A stretch of DNA of 64,000 bases from assembly GCF_004803855.2 (NCBI RefSeq), contig NZ_CP012552.1:1488001-1552000 (forward strand), written 5' to 3'. Under the pieces are notes generated by a model that did not search any database, was not told the DNA's origin, and worked only from the letters and a program-made list of their open reading frames with translations. Origin of the DNA: Campylobacter sp. RM16192 (GTDB lineage: Bacteria > Campylobacterota > Campylobacteria > Campylobacterales > Campylobacteraceae). The position numbers and the translations under genes are program-made. Below are positions 44,841-55,030 of the stretch, one piece after another; positions within the stretch are counted from its first letter, which is position 1, and every line of letters begins with the position of its first letter.

Positions 44841-45671
44841 ATGAAAATAGGCATCATCGGATTAGGGCTAATCGGTGGCTCTTTAGGACTTAGCTTAAAA
44901 AATGAAAAATTAATCTCTTGCGTAAGCGGACTTGATTTAAATAAAGAGCATGAACAAAAAGCACTGGAGCTTGGCTTGGTACATGAAATTTTAACCCTTG
45001 ACGAGATGAAAAAAAAGTGCGATATGATATTTCTAGCTATTCCTGTTGAAGCGATAATAAAAATAGTAAAAGACCTTGAAGACATAGATGAAAATACTAC
45101 AATAATTGATCTTGGAAGCACAAAAGAGAAGATTATAGAGGCAGTTCCTGAAAAAATAAGACAAAATTTTATCCCAGCTCACCCTATGGCAGGTACGGAA
45201 TACTCAGGCCCACAAGCAGCTTTTCCTGGTTTATTTAAAGATGCCGTTGTAATAATTTGTGACTTTAAAGAAAGTAGCGAAAAACATGTAAAACGCTGTG
45301 TAGAGCTATTTTCTCATATTGGCATGAAAATTGTGTTTATGAGCGCAAAAGAACACGATCATCGCACAAGTGTAATATCTCATCTACCTCACGTCATCAG
45401 TTTTTCACTTGCATCAAGCGTATTAAAAAAAGAAAATAAAAAAGACATTATCGCACTTGGTGGAACAAGCTTTAAGGATATGATAAGAATAGCAAAAAGC
45501 TCACCAGTAATGTGGAGCGATATTTTTAAACAAAACAAAGACAACTTAATAAATGCAATAGATATGTTCAAAAAAGAGCTAGAGGATTGTGAAAATTTGG
45601 TTAAAAACGAAAAATGGGACGAACTTAAAAACTGGATGAGTGAAGCAAGAAAGATACGTGAAATTTTATAA
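44841..45671 (+). CDS. tyrA: prephenate dehydrogenase
   Basis: Converts prephenate to 4-hydroxyphenylpyruvate for tyrosine. 276 residues, monofunctional, no mutase or ACT domain. NAD-binding GIIGLGLIGGSLGLSL (residues 3-18), the conserved AHPMAGTEYSGP (about 113-124) and HDHRTSVISHLPHVISF (about 172-188) with the catalytic histidine. Followed after 65 bp by the M23 peptidase gene, as in C. jejuni. Confidence 0.95.
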   Translation: MKIGIIGLGLIGGSLGLSLKNEKLISCVSGLDLNKEHEQKALELGLVHEILTLDEMKKKCDMIFLAIPVEAIIKIVKDLEDIDENTTIIDLGSTKEKIIEAVPEKIRQNFIPAHPMAGTEYSGPQAAFPGLFKDAVVIICDFKESSEKHVKRCVELFSHIGMKIVFMSAKEHDHRTSVISHLPHVISFSLASSVLKKENKKDIIALGGTSFKDMIRIAKSSPVMWSDIFKQNKDNLINAIDMFKKELEDCENLVKNEKWDELKNWMSEARKIREIL

Positions 45672-45736
45672 ATTTACTCCAAATTTATAGCTTTTTAGTA
45701 AAATCTTCCAAAATATATAGGTTTAAGGATTATTTA

Positions 45737-47107
45737 ATGAGAAAAAATAGATCAAATTTTATAGCTTATAGTGTACTTTTTGTTTTAATAGTTGCTGGAA
45801 TTTTTATGCTGTTTAGCTCAAAATCATTCGAGAGAGAGAAACCACTAATATCCATAGAAGATAAAATTTATTGGAATTTAACATCGCCTCTGCTTGTAAA
45901 AATCACCGATGAAAGCGGTATAAAATCCTTAAAAATAAGCATGGTTGATGCGGAACATCAAATAATTTTAACTAACCAAAATTTTGAAGCTCCAATGGAA
46001 GTTTTGGACATAAATTTATCCTTTCCAAAGACAGGATTTCAGTCCCAAAAGAAAGGTTATACCATGAGCATTGAAGCCGTAGATGCCAGCAAATGGGGCT
46101 TTTTTATGGGAAATAAAGAGACAAAAAATGTTGAAGTCATAGTTGATAGCAAAAGACCCGAAATAAATATCTTAAATCACTCGTACGCAATAAATAAAGG
46201 CGGAAGCGCTACAGTAGTATTCAAAGCAACGGACGAGAGATTAAAAGAGCTATACATAGAGACAAATTTTGGTAAAAAATTTACACCTTCTAAATTTTAT
46301 AAAGATGATTATTACGCCTCTTTAGTAGCTTGGCCTGCGACACAAAGCTCTTTTAGCGCGGATGTAGTTGCTATAGATTATGCAGGAAATATGACAAAAA
46401 GCAAGATAAGATTTTTTTATCAAAACAGAAACTATAAAAGCTCAAAAATAAAACTTGATAACCAAAATAGATTTTTGAACGAAAAAATACCTGAATTAGC
46501 CGCGCAATACGCTCAAAATCATGAGTCAATGTCCAATCTGGAAAAAATGAAATTCGTAAATGAAAATTTGCGCGGAGCTAACGAGAAGCTAATCTCGGAT
46601 ATCACATCAAAAATATCTGAAGATATTATAAGTGAATTTAGCCTAAAAAAATTCTACCCTCTTAAAAATGCAAAGGCTGTTGCAAGCTTTGGAGATCACA
46701 GATATTATACTTTTGACGGACAAAACATTAGCGAGTCTTGGCATATGGGACTAGATCTTGCTTCTACTAAAAATGCTAGCATCGTAACAAGCAATGATGG
46801 CAAAGTAGATTTTGCAGGAGAAAATGGAATTTATGGACAAACCATCATTATAAATCATGGCTTTGGAGTCTTTTCATTATATGGGCACTGCAACTCTATG
46901 GCAGTAAAAACAGGAGATCAGATAAATGCCGGAGATCATATCGGAGCTACCGGAGTAAGCGGACTTGCAATGGGAGATCACCTACACTTTGGAATGATAG
47001 TGCAAGGCATTGAAGTAAGACCTGAAGAATGGATGGATAACAATTGGATGAAAGATAATGTCGTAAATATTTTAAATTCGTCAAAAAAAATGATTGATGG
47101 TCAATAA
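45737..47107 (+). CDS. membrane-anchored M23 peptidoglycan peptidase
   Basis: A 456-residue protein: N-terminal membrane anchor (about 8-27), a large periplasmic beta-rich region with Ig-like strands, and a C-terminal LytM (M23) domain. Zinc and catalytic residues are present: SWHMGLDLAS (H-x-x-x-D, about 335-344), HGFGVFSLYGHCN, and GDHLHFGM (H-x-H, about 414-421). It should cut peptide cross-links of peptidoglycan. In Campylobacter and Helicobacter such enzymes shape the helical cell. Positioned between tyrA and lpxC as in C. jejuni (Cj0131). Confidence 0.9.
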   Translation: MRKNRSNFIAYSVLFVLIVAGIFMLFSSKSFEREKPLISIEDKIYWNLTSPLLVKITDESGIKSLKISMVDAEHQIILTNQNFEAPMEVLDINLSFPKTGFQSQKKGYTMSIEAVDASKWGFFMGNKETKNVEVIVDSKRPEINILNHSYAINKGGSATVVFKATDERLKELYIETNFGKKFTPSKFYKDDYYASLVAWPATQSSFSADVVAIDYAGNMTKSKIRFFYQNRNYKSSKIKLDNQNRFLNEKIPELAAQYAQNHESMSNLEKMKFVNENLRGANEKLISDITSKISEDIISEFSLKKFYPLKNAKAVASFGDHRYYTFDGQNISESWHMGLDLASTKNASIVTSNDGKVDFAGENGIYGQTIIINHGFGVFSLYGHCNSMAVKTGDQINAGDHIGATGVSGLAMGDHLHFGMIVQGIEVRPEEWMDNNWMKDNVVNILNSSKKMIDGQ

Positions 47108-47134
47108 AATTTATTATTTGATACTAAAAAATTG

Positions 47135-47140
47135 TATAAT
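47135..47140 (+). promoter_or_regulatory. -10 element (TATAAT) of lpxC
   Basis: Perfect TATAAT 32 bp before the TTG start of lpxC, in the 64-bp gap after the M23 peptidase gene. Confidence 0.45.
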
Positions 47141-47171
47141 AGCATCAATTTAAAAATTTAAAAGGAAAATT

Positions 47172-48056
47172 TTGCAACAAACAACTATAAAAAAGGCTGT
47201 AGAAGGTGTTGGAATAGGTCTTCACAAGGGCGAACCTATAAAAATTACCTTAGAGCCAATGAGTGCAAATACGGGTATAGTTTTTTATAGAAAAGATCTT
47301 GGCATAAGCTTTAAAGCCGAGCCAAAAAATGTGATAAATACTCAAATGGCAACTGTAATAGGCTCTAAAGAGGGCTATATATCAACAATAGAACACCTAT
47401 TAGGTGCAATTAGTGGATACGGAATAGATAATATACGCATAGCTCTTGATGCAAATGAAGTTCCGGTAATGGATGGAAGCGCAATAAGCTACTGCATGAT
47501 GCTTGATGAAGCCGGCATCACCAAACTTGATGATCACAAGAGAGTTATTGTGATTAAAAAGGAAGTTGAAGTTAGTAAAAATGGCAAATTCGCTAGAGTC
47601 ACTCCATCAAAAAATCCAAAATTCGATTTTACAATCAAATTCGATCACCCTATAATAGGTGAGCAAAGATATATATTTGAATTTAGCAAAAGCTCATTTA
47701 TAGAAGAGATTGCCAGAGCTAGAACTTTCGGATTTTTAAAAGATGTCCAGATGCTAAGAGCTAATAATCTAGCACTTGGTGGAAGCCTTGATAATGCCGT
47801 AGTAATCGATGATACAAGGATTTTAAACCCGGAAGGACTTAGGTTTGAAAACGAATTTGTAAGACATAAAATTCTAGATGCGATAGGAGATCTTAGCCTT
47901 ATGGGAGCTCCTTTGATGGCTGATTATACATCTTTTGCCGGAAGCCACGAGCTAAATCATGAACTTACACTAGCTATTTTAAGTGATGCTAAAAACTATG
48001 AAGTTGTAACTTTAAAAGATCAACTATCGCTTGAATACCAAAAGGTATTTGCATAA
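47172..48056 (+). CDS. lpxC: UDP-3-O-acyl-N-acetylglucosamine deacetylase
   Basis: First committed step of lipid A synthesis, a zinc amidase. 294 residues, starting at TTG (47172) with AAAAGGAAAA placed in front; no ATG lies nearby. Zinc ligands and catalytic residues are visible in STIEHLLGAISGYGIDN (His at about 79), VRHKILDAIGDL (His and Asp at about 236-240) and the terminal AGSHELNHEL region. Its TAA stop overlaps the presumed ATA start of tsaB. Confidence 0.95.
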   Translation: MQQTTIKKAVEGVGIGLHKGEPIKITLEPMSANTGIVFYRKDLGISFKAEPKNVINTQMATVIGSKEGYISTIEHLLGAISGYGIDNIRIALDANEVPVMDGSAISYCMMLDEAGITKLDDHKRVIVIKKEVEVSKNGKFARVTPSKNPKFDFTIKFDHPIIGEQRYIFEFSKSSFIEEIARARTFGFLKDVQMLRANNLALGGSLDNAVVIDDTRILNPEGLRFENEFVRHKILDAIGDLSLMGAPLMADYTSFAGSHELNHELTLAILSDAKNYEVVTLKDQLSLEYQKVFA

Positions 48057-48508
48057 AAAATATCCAAATTTTAGTCATAGCGCTCACTTCGCCACTTTTA
48101 TTTGGCATATATAATGAAAAAGGCGAATTTATACAAGAGATACAAAGTGATAAAAAATCTGATGAGGCTTTAATAGAAATAATAGATGAAATTTTAAATA
48201 AAAATAACTATAAAATTTCAAAAATAATCTATGCAAATGGTCCCGGAAGCTTCATGGGAATAAAGGTCTCATATGTAATTTTAAAGACTTTAAGCATCAT
48301 CAAAGAGTGTGAGTTTTACGCAGTAAGAGGTTTTGAGCTAAATGGCAATGCACCAATACGTGCAAACAAAGCTCTAAGTTTTGTTAAATTCCAAGATGAG
48401 ATCAAGCTGGAAAAAGCTGAAGCTGGAAATTTCAAGCTACCACTCAATTTAGATGTTTTAAATTTAAATTTTGATACTCTACCGAACTATATTATCCAAG
48501 CGGTTTAG
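48053..48508 (+). CDS. tsaB: tRNA threonylcarbamoyladenosine protein TsaB, apparent ATA start
   Basis: TsaB works with TsaD and TsaE to make t6A37 on tRNAs that read ANN codons. The coding frame is open from 48035 to the stop at 48508. It contains the family N-terminus ([20 protein letters not shown]) and the signature [14 protein letters not shown], which sits just before the first ATG in frame (48254). A start there would lose both, so the gene must begin earlier, yet no ATG, GTG or TTG exists. The codon ATA at 48053 lies 7 nt behind AAAGG. ATAA here replaces the ATGA stop/start overlap expected with lpxC. Length from ATA: 151 residues, short as in other Campylobacter. It lies between lpxC and thrB as in C. 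jejuni. Confidence 0.75.
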   Translation: MKNIQILVIALTSPLLFGIYNEKGEFIQEIQSDKKSDEALIEIIDEILNKNNYKISKIIYANGPGSFMGIKVSYVILKTLSIIKECEFYAVRGFELNGNAPIRANKALSFVKFQDEIKLEKAEAGNFKLPLNLDVLNLNFDTLPNYIIQAV

Positions 48509-48516
48509 GAGTTGTT

Positions 48517-49401
48517 TTGACCATCACTGTCCCTGCAACAAGTGCAAATTTAGGTCCCGGTTTTGATGCTTTGGGGCTTGCTTTGAGTTTATATAACGAA
48601 ATTGAAATAAAAAGAGCAAATTTTTCATCAATCTCTATAATGGGCGAAGGCTCAGATAATATAAAGCTCAAAAAAAACAATCTTTTTCTATCTATTTTTA
48701 ACGAAATTTACTATGAGTTAACAGGCAAAAAAGACAGTTTTAGAATAGTTTTTAATAATAAAATTCCATTCTCTCGTGGCCTTGGAAGCTCATCTGCAGT
48801 TATTACCTCTGCAATTGCTTCGGCTTATGCTATGGCTGAGTTTAAGGTTGATAAAAACATCGTGTTAAATAGATCTTTAGTATATGAAAACCATCCCGAT
48901 AATATCTCCCCTGCTGTTCTTGGAGGCTTTGTAACCTCTGTAGTACATAATAATCAAGTAAATTCTATTAAAAAAAATATAGGAGATGATATTAAGGCTG
49001 TAGTGGTTATTCCAGACAAACCGATGAGCACAAAAGAATCTCGCACAAAACTACCTAAACACTACTCAATGAGCGAATGTGTCAGCAATCTATCTCATTC
49101 GGCATTTTTAACAGCCTGTTTCTTGGAAGAAAAGTACGATCTTTTAAAAATAGCATCAAAGGACATGATGCATGAAGAGCTTAGGATGCGAACTCTTCCG
49201 GAACTTTTTGAAGTTCGTAAAACAGCTTATGAAAATGGGGCACTAATGAGCACACTATCAGGAAGTGGTTCAACATTTTTAAACATAGCCTATAAATCAG
49301 ATGCAAATAATCTACAAGACAAGCTAAAAGATAAATTTAAAAATTTTAGAGTTGAAATTTTATCATTTGATAATGACGGGTTTATCATCTCACAAAGCTA
49401 A
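48517..49401 (+). CDS. thrB: homoserine kinase
   Basis: Phosphorylates homoserine on the way to threonine. 294 residues, GHMP family. Starts at TTG 48517 with AGGAG 5 nt before it. Motif 1 [19 protein letters not shown] (residues 4-22), the ATP loop [18 protein letters not shown] (about 87-104) and the C-terminal [13 protein letters not shown] are intact. Threonine synthesis links it to asd, also in this window. Confidence 0.95.
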   Translation: MTITVPATSANLGPGFDALGLALSLYNEIEIKRANFSSISIMGEGSDNIKLKKNNLFLSIFNEIYYELTGKKDSFRIVFNNKIPFSRGLGSSSAVITSAIASAYAMAEFKVDKNIVLNRSLVYENHPDNISPAVLGGFVTSVVHNNQVNSIKKNIGDDIKAVVVIPDKPMSTKESRTKLPKHYSMSECVSNLSHSAFLTACFLEEKYDLLKIASKDMMHEELRMRTLPELFEVRKTAYENGALMSTLSGSGSTFLNIAYKSDANNLQDKLKDKFKNFRVEILSFDNDGFIISQS

Positions 49402-49427
49402 AAAAAAGCAAACAAAAGTTATAATAT

Positions 49428-49712
49428 ATGGTTAAAAATTATATTCCTATTAGAATGTGCGTAGTGTGTAAGAAACGCTTAAAACAGCATGACTTATACA
49501 GATTTCGTATCATAAATTCTTCACTTTTTTTTGGTAGCGGAGATGGGAGAAGTTTTTATATATGTGAAGAATGTCTAAAAAAAGATGAAAAAAATTTGAA
49601 AAAATCGCTCAACAAAGTTGCGAGAAATTTTATCTCAACTTTAAAAAATGAGCAAAATTTAAAGGAGATACTCTTAAATGGGGACTGTTCGTATTTCAGA
49701 GATAGCAAATGA
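49428..49712 (+). CDS. ylxR: YlxR-family (DUF448) protein
   Basis: A 94-residue protein with the [20 protein letters not shown] start and a [13 protein letters not shown] motif: the four-cysteine YlxR/DUF448 fold, found almost always in the infB operon and thought to bind RNA. The gene runs 35 bp into infB in another frame, so translation of infB probably follows it closely. Confidence 0.88.
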   Translation: MVKNYIPIRMCVVCKKRLKQHDLYRFRIINSSLFFGSGDGRSFYICEECLKKDEKNLKKSLNKVARNFISTLKNEQNLKEILLNGDCSYFRDSK

Positions 49713-52380
49713 GCTAGGTTATCCTAGTAAAGAAATTGTAGAAAAGGCTAATGAGTTAGGATTAAAAGTAAAAACACACTCAAGCGGAGTTACACCAGAG
49801 GAAGCCGAAGCACTCTATACTTATGTGCAAACAGGAGAAATTCCTGAAAGTTTTAAGAAAAAGCCTGAAAAGAAAAAATCTGAACCTAAAAAATCAGCCA
49901 CAAAACAGACAAAAGAACAAAAAGAGAGCAAAGATACAAAAAAAGAGTCTTCTAAAACTACAAAAAAAGATAATAGAGCGATAGAAAAACCTGTAAAAGC
50001 AGAGCAGACCGCAACAAAACAGACTAAAGAAAAAGTAGAAATTCCTGGCATAAATCCTGAAAAAGAAACAAAAGAAGATATAAATCAAAAAACAGATAAA
50101 CAAGAGGAAAAACCTATTGTAACCGAAAAGAAACCTGAAGTAAAAGAGAGTCTAGCTGACGTAAGTCTTCAAAAAAGACGAGGGCTTATGATAGTTAAGA
50201 AAAAGAAAGAAGAGCCTGTAGTTACTACAAGCACGGCAAAACAAGCTGAAAAAATAGAGAGCGAGCCGATTAGAAATTTAGAGAGTATGTTCTCGTTTAA
50301 CAATTCAGAATCCGTACTTAAAAAGAAAAAGAAAGATAAAAAACCAGTAATTGCAACCAAAAAAAACGGAGCGCAAAAAGTAGATCTATTAGGAGATAGA
50401 GATCTTGCTGATATAATTTTAGAAGATGAAGATGTAGTAGTACTCCCTGATTTTTCAGTAAGAACGCCTACTCCTCAACCAACTCAAAATACTAAACAAA
50501 CAAATATATATAAACCGTCTTTAAATAATTCTATAGGATCTTTTTTAGAACAAGGCATAAGTAGGCGTTCTAGAAAAAAACATAAAAAAGTTTCGAAAGA
50601 TGCAAATAGTGGCGAAGCAATCACGTCGATTGAAATTCCAAAAGAGATCCGCGTATATGAATTTGCAGAGAAGTTAAATAAACAGCCTAGCGAAATTATT
50701 GGCAAGCTATTTATGCTAGGAATGATGACAACTAAAAACGACTTTTTAGATGAAGATGCTATAGAAATTTTAGCAGATGAATTTGGAGTTGAGATAAATA
50801 TAGTAGACACACAAGAGGCTTTCGACTATGTAAAAGCATACGACGAGCAAAACAACGAAGAAAATTTAACTCAAAGAGCCCCTGTTATAACAATAATGGG
50901 TCACGTTGATCACGGCAAAACATCTTTACTTGACTATATAAGAAACTCACGCGTAGCATCTGGGGAAGCTGGCGGTATAACCCAGCACGTTGGTGCATAT
51001 ATGGTCAATAAAAATAATAGAAATATAACATTTATAGACACTCCTGGTCACGAAGCTTTCACCGCCATGAGAGCAAGAGGAGCTGGAGTAACCGATATAG
51101 TTATAATAGTCGTTGCTGCCGACGATGGAGTAAAACCACAGACAAAAGAGGCCATTAGTCATGCTAAGGCTGCAAATGTACCTATTATAATAGCTATCAA
51201 TAAGATGGATAAAGAGGCAGCAAATCCGGACAAAGTAAAAAGCGAACTCGCAGATCTTGACATACTATCTACCGAATGGGGCGGAGCATATGAATTTGTT
51301 CCTATTTCAGCAAAAACAGGAATGGGTATAGAAGACCTATTGGAGATAGTACTTTTACAAGCAGACATTCTGGAACTTAAGGCAAATGCGAAAGCAAATG
51401 CGAAAGCTACCATAATAGAAAGCTCGCAACAAAAAGGCAGGGGACCTGTTGCAACCATAATCGTAGAAAACGGTACTTTAAAAGTTGGAGATACTGTAGT
51501 GGCAGGAGTGGCCTACGGTAAAATAAGAAGCATAACAGACGATAAAGCCAATGTTTTAAAAGAGATAAAGCCCGGTGAATGTGGCGTAATAATGGGTTTA
51601 AGTGAAATTCCTGAGGCGGGAGAGACTCTAATAAGTGTTAAAACAGACAAAGAGGCTCGCGAATATGCTCAGAAAAAGGCAGAATACCTACGTCAAAAAG
51701 AACTTAGTAAAACTACAAAAGTAAGCCTTGAAGAGCTTAGTGAAAAGATTGCGGAAGGTGAGCTAAAATCACTGCCTGTTATTGTAAAAGCAGATGTTGG
51801 CGGATCATTAGAAGCCATAAAATCAAGTCTTGAAAAACTAAGAAATGATGAGATTAAGGTAAATATTATACACTCTGGAGTAGGCGGAATAACTCAAAGC
51901 GACGTAGCTTTAGCAAAAGCCAGTGAAAATAGTGTAATCTTAGGATTTAACATACGCCCAACCGGAGAGATAAAAGAAAAAGCGAAAGAAAGCGGAATAG
52001 AGATTAAAACATATAATGTAATCTATAACCTTCTAGATGATGTTAAAGTGCTACTGAGCGGATTAATGTCACCTATATTACGAGAAGAGCACTTAGGACA
52101 AGCTCAAGTTCGCCAAGTAATAAATGTGCCAAAAATAGGTGCTATAGCTGGATGTATGGTAACAGAAGGCAGTATAAACAGAGGAGCAAAAATAAGGCTC
52201 ATTAGAAATGGTATAGTAGTTCATGAAGGTACGGTAAGCTCACTAAAACGCTTTAAAGACGACGTTCGCGAGGTGGCAAAAGGCTATGAGTGTGGCGTAG
52301 GAATAGACGGATATAATGATATAAGAGAGGGTGATTATATAGAAAGCTTTAAAGAGATTGAGGAGCAAGCGACTCTATGA
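49678..52380 (+). CDS. infB: translation initiation factor IF-2
   Basis: IF-2 is the GTPase that brings initiator tRNA to the ribosome. 900 residues. The N-terminal region of about 390 residues is rich in Lys, Glu and Thr (low complexity) and differs in length among species. The GTPase domain starts near 400 with G1 [10 protein letters not shown]3 DTPGHEAF and G4 NKMD, followed by the C1 and C2 domains that bind fMet-tRNA. The ATG at 49678 has AAAGGAGA 7 nt ahead. Overlaps rbfA by 4 bp. Confidence 0.97.
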   Translation: MGTVRISEIANELGYPSKEIVEKANELGLKVKTHSSGVTPEEAEALYTYVQTGEIPESFKKKPEKKKSEPKKSATKQTKEQKESKDTKKESSKTTKKDNRAIEKPVKAEQTATKQTKEKVEIPGINPEKETKEDINQKTDKQEEKPIVTEKKPEVKESLADVSLQKRRGLMIVKKKKEEPVVTTSTAKQAEKIESEPIRNLESMFSFNNSESVLKKKKKDKKPVIATKKNGAQKVDLLGDRDLADIILEDEDVVVLPDFSVRTPTPQPTQNTKQTNIYKPSLNNSIGSFLEQGISRRSRKKHKKVSKDANSGEAITSIEIPKEIRVYEFAEKLNKQPSEIIGKLFMLGMMTTKNDFLDEDAIEILADEFGVEINIVDTQEAFDYVKAYDEQNNEENLTQRAPVITIMGHVDHGKTSLLDYIRNSRVASGEAGGITQHVGAYMVNKNNRNITFIDTPGHEAFTAMRARGAGVTDIVIIVVAADDGVKPQTKEAISHAKAANVPIIIAINKMDKEAANPDKVKSELADLDILSTEWGGAYEFVPISAKTGMGIEDLLEIVLLQADILELKANAKANAKATIIESSQQKGRGPVATIIVENGTLKVGDTVVAGVAYGKIRSITDDKANVLKEIKPGECGVIMGLSEIPEAGETLISVKTDKEAREYAQKKAEYLRQKELSKTTKVSLEELSEKIAEGELKSLPVIVKADVGGSLEAIKSSLEKLRNDEIKVNIIHSGVGGITQSDVALAKASENSVILGFNIRPTGEIKEKAKESGIEIKTYNVIYNLLDDVKVLLSGLMSPILREEHLGQAQVRQVINVPKIGAIAGCMVTEGSINRGAKIRLIRNGIVVHEGTVSSLKRFKDDVREVAKGYECGVGIDGYNDIREGDYIESFKEIEEQATL

Positions 52381-52748
52381 ATTCAGCCGAAATTAAAAGA
52401 CTAAGAACCGAAAGTGTGTTGAAAGAGCTTATTCCTGAAGCTCTTGCGACTTTAGAGGATGAGTTTTTAAGAGGTCTTTGCGTAACTGATGTAGAGTGCA
52501 AAAAAGGTAGATATGACGCCTTTGTATATCTTGATAAGATGGCGTTTGACGACAAAGAACAAGCCTATGTATTAAGTCACTTAAAACGCATATCAAAATA
52601 TCTACAAAACCACTGCATGGAAGCTGAAGGTTGGTATAGATGCCCGAATTTTCACTTCAAATTTGATGATAGGCTAGAGTATCAAAATCATATGGATAGT
52701 TTGTTTGATAAAATTTCAAAGGATTTAGATAAAAATGCAAAATCTTGA
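52377..52748 (+). CDS. rbfA: ribosome-binding factor A
   Basis: Binds the 30S subunit late in assembly and matures the 5' end of 16S rRNA. 123 residues, KH-like fold: [19 protein letters not shown] at the start, then [20 protein letters not shown] and the kinked-helix part [19 protein letters not shown], with [22 protein letters not shown] at the end as usual. It overlaps infB by 4 bp and rimP by 14 bp. Confidence 0.93.
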   Translation: MNSAEIKRLRTESVLKELIPEALATLEDEFLRGLCVTDVECKKGRYDAFVYLDKMAFDDKEQAYVLSHLKRISKYLQNHCMEAEGWYRCPNFHFKFDDRLEYQNHMDSLFDKISKDLDKNAKS

Positions 52749-53163
52749 AAAACTAATTAAAGAGTGTGGGGTAGAGCTTTATGATACCGAACTAGCCAAT
52801 GAAAACGGCAAAACTATTTACAGAATTTATATTACTAAAAAAGATGGAGTAAATTTAGACGACTGTGAAAAAGTATCGAGATTACTTTCACCTATCTTTG
52901 ATGTAGAACCACCCGTTAATGGTGACTATACTCTTGAAGTTAGCAGTCCCGGACTTGAAAGAAAGCTCGAAACAATCGCTCATTTTAGCTCAAGCATAGG
53001 AGAGCTTGTAAAAATTACAGCCTCAATCGATGGAGGAAATCAAAAACTAAAAGGTAAAATTTTAGCCGTAAATGACTACGAAATAGATCTTGAAGTAGAC
53101 AATAAATCTATCAAAATAAAAATTTCAGACATCAAAAAAGCAAAAACATACATAGAGTGGTAA
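52735..53163 (+). CDS. rimP: ribosome maturation factor RimP
   Basis: Required for 30S assembly. 142 residues with the two-domain RimP layout: ELYDTELANENGKTIYRIYI and LDDCEKVSRLLSPIFDVEPP in the first domain, EVSSPGLERKL at the domain boundary (a family signature), then the Sm-like second domain ending KKAKTYIEW. Closes the ylxR-infB-rbfA-rimP operon. Confidence 0.94.
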   Translation: MQNLEKLIKECGVELYDTELANENGKTIYRIYITKKDGVNLDDCEKVSRLLSPIFDVEPPVNGDYTLEVSSPGLERKLETIAHFSSSIGELVKITASIDGGNQKLKGKILAVNDYEIDLEVDNKSIKIKISDIKKAKTYIEW

Positions 53164-53253
53164 AATAAATTTTACTACAAACTTTAAATATATAAAATTT
53201 AAATTTAACTAATTTAACAATCAAATATAAGCAAATACAATGCTAAAATTAGA

Positions 53254-53259
53254 TATAAT
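53254..53259 (+). promoter_or_regulatory. -10 element (TATAAT) of accD
   Basis: Perfect TATAAT 31 bp before the accD ATG, in the 127-bp AT-rich gap after rimP. This marks the start of a new transcription unit. Confidence 0.5.
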
Positions 53260-53290
53260 CGCATAATTTTTATATTTAAGTAGGTAGAAA

Positions 53291-54196
53291 ATGGGCTTTT
53301 TAGATATTTTTTCAAAAACAAGAAATCAATCATCTCCGAGTGAAGCTCCTGCGCACTGGGTAAAGTGCGAAAGCTGCCACTCATTAATGTATTATAAAGA
53401 GGTAGAAGCCTGCTTTAACGTATGCCCGAAATGCGGATACCATATGAGACTCAAACCTCAAAGAAGAATAGAGCTTTTATGCGACCCTGAAACCTTTGTA
53501 GAATTTGATAAAAACTTAAAACCTGTAGATCCGCTTAAATTTGTGGATAAAAAATCATACAAAAAGCGTATCAGTGAGAGCGAAGAGAAAACTGGAAGAA
53601 GCAGTGCCGTAATATGTGGCGAAGCAAAAATAGACAATATGGACGTACAGCTTGTGGTCTTTGACTTTAGTTTCATGGGTGGAAGCCTAGGCTCAGTAGA
53701 AGGTGAAAAGATAGTTAGAGCTATCAAAAGATCCATAGACAAAAAACACCCGCTTATAATAATCTCGGCATCAGGCGGAGCAAGAATGCAAGAAAGCACA
53801 TTTTCTTTAATGCAGATGTCAAAGACTTCCGCAGCGTTAAAACTGCTTGATGAGGCTAAGGTACCCTATATATCGATACTAACAGATCCTACAATGGGTG
53901 GAGTTAGTGCTAGTTTTGCTTGGCTTGGAGATATTATCATAGCAGAACCTGGTGCACTTATAGGATTTGCCGGACAAAGAGTTATCAAACAAACCATAGG
54001 CTCAGATCTTCCTGAAGGATTTCAAAGATCGGAATTTTTGCTTGAACACGGACTGATAGACGCTATAGTTGAAAGAAAAGATCATAAAAAATTTGTAAGT
54101 GATATGATAAGGCTTCTATCGAATTCTAAGCTTGTAAAAGAAGAGAGTACCGAGCTTATTTTGCAAAACAATGATAATGATGAAGAGGAAGAGTAG
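53291..54196 (+). CDS. accD: acetyl-CoA carboxylase carboxyltransferase subunit beta
   Basis: With AccA it transfers the carboxyl group from biotin to acetyl-CoA, the first step of fatty acid synthesis. 301 residues. N-terminal zinc ribbon KCESCHSLMYYKEVEACFNV and CPKCGYHM (residues about 26-55). Then the crotonase-like core with ISASGGARMQEST and SILTDPTMGGVSASFAWLGD, and GFAGQRVIKQTIGSDLPEGF. The acidic C-tail (NDNDEEEE) is usual. Followed by rlmH after 3 bp. Confidence 0.96.
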   Translation: MGFLDIFSKTRNQSSPSEAPAHWVKCESCHSLMYYKEVEACFNVCPKCGYHMRLKPQRRIELLCDPETFVEFDKNLKPVDPLKFVDKKSYKKRISESEEKTGRSSAVICGEAKIDNMDVQLVVFDFSFMGGSLGSVEGEKIVRAIKRSIDKKHPLIIISASGGARMQESTFSLMQMSKTSAALKLLDEAKVPYISILTDPTMGGVSASFAWLGDIIIAEPGALIGFAGQRVIKQTIGSDLPEGFQRSEFLLEHGLIDAIVERKDHKKFVSDMIRLLSNSKLVKEESTELILQNNDNDEEEE

Positions 54197-54199
54197 GTA

Positions 54200-54655
54200 T
54201 TGGAAATTTCTGTCTTCTCGATACAAAAATCCAAAGCCGACAACTTCGAAAACGAGATAAAAGAGTATATAAAAATGTCATCAAAATTTGCTAAAATTTC
54301 TGACATAACCATATTCAACGAAAAAATTGCCAAAGCTCAAAGTGCCGGAAGCGAATCGGCATTAAAACGCTATGATGATATTTATGAGCCAAATTTAAAG
54401 GGTTTTTGTATAGCGCTTGACGAAAAGGGTGAAAAGCTTGATAGTATTCAATTTGCTAAAATTTTAGAAAGCAATTCGCAAATTTCATTTTTTATAGGCG
54501 GAGCTTATGGGCTTAGTCAAAATTTCAAACAAAAAGTGGATAAAATTATAAGTCTAAGCTCTCTTACAATGGCTCATAAAATAGCCAAACTAATACTTTT
54601 TGAACAAATTTTTAGGGCTCTTTGTATAAATGCAAATCACCCATATCATAAGTAA
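54200..54655 (+). CDS. rlmH: 23S rRNA pseudouridine-1915 N3-methyltransferase
   Basis: SPOUT methyltransferase acting on helix 69 of 23S rRNA. 151 residues, TTG start at 54200 behind AGTAGG. The knot region [20 protein letters not shown] with [26 protein letters not shown] and the final NHPYHK, the family's conserved C-terminus, are present. It lies between accD and dksA. Confidence 0.93.
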   Translation: MEISVFSIQKSKADNFENEIKEYIKMSSKFAKISDITIFNEKIAKAQSAGSESALKRYDDIYEPNLKGFCIALDEKGEKLDSIQFAKILESNSQISFFIGGAYGLSQNFKQKVDKIISLSSLTMAHKIAKLILFEQIFRALCINANHPYHK

Positions 54656-54664
54656 AGGAAACAG

Positions 54665-55021
54665 ATGCGCAAAAGCGATCTAGAACTTTTTAAATCTATT
54701 TTGGAAGAGAGAAAAATCCAAATCAAGAAAAATATACTTGATGCAAGTAACGAGTTGGCAGCTCTTAGAGATAGCGGTATAAGCGATGAATTTGATATAG
54801 CAACTGTAAATGCCGATCAGCTAATAGAACAATCAATAAGTGCACAACAAAGATACGAATTGGCCGCTATAGACGTAGCCCTTAGCAAGATAACCAACAA
54901 GACTTACGGAATTTGTGAAATGTGTGAAGAAGATATTGGAATACCAAGACTTAAAGTAAAACCTCATGCAAGATATTGTATAGTTTGTAGAGAGATAGTC
55001 GAAAAAACATCTAAAAAATAG
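54665..55021 (+). CDS. dksA: RNA polymerase-binding protein DksA
   Basis: Binds the secondary channel of RNA polymerase and, with ppGpp, tunes the stringent response. 118 residues. Coiled coil about 5-75 with the tip region containing RDSGISDEFDIAT. C-terminal zinc finger CEMCEEDIGIPRLKVKPHARYC-IVC with four cysteines (about 88-110). It lacks the double Asp tip of E. coli DksA in exact form. Next gene starts 9 bp on. Confidence 0.92.
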   Translation: MRKSDLELFKSILEERKIQIKKNILDASNELAALRDSGISDEFDIATVNADQLIEQSISAQQRYELAAIDVALSKITNKTYGICEMCEEDIGIPRLKVKPHARYCIVCREIVEKTSKK

Positions 55022-55030
55022 GGGATTGTT

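Noticed and set aside
48254-48508. Start of tsaB at the ATG at 48254
   Set aside because: This would remove the N-terminal strand and the GPGSF motif, leaving a non-functional fragment; the frame is open and protein-like well upstream.
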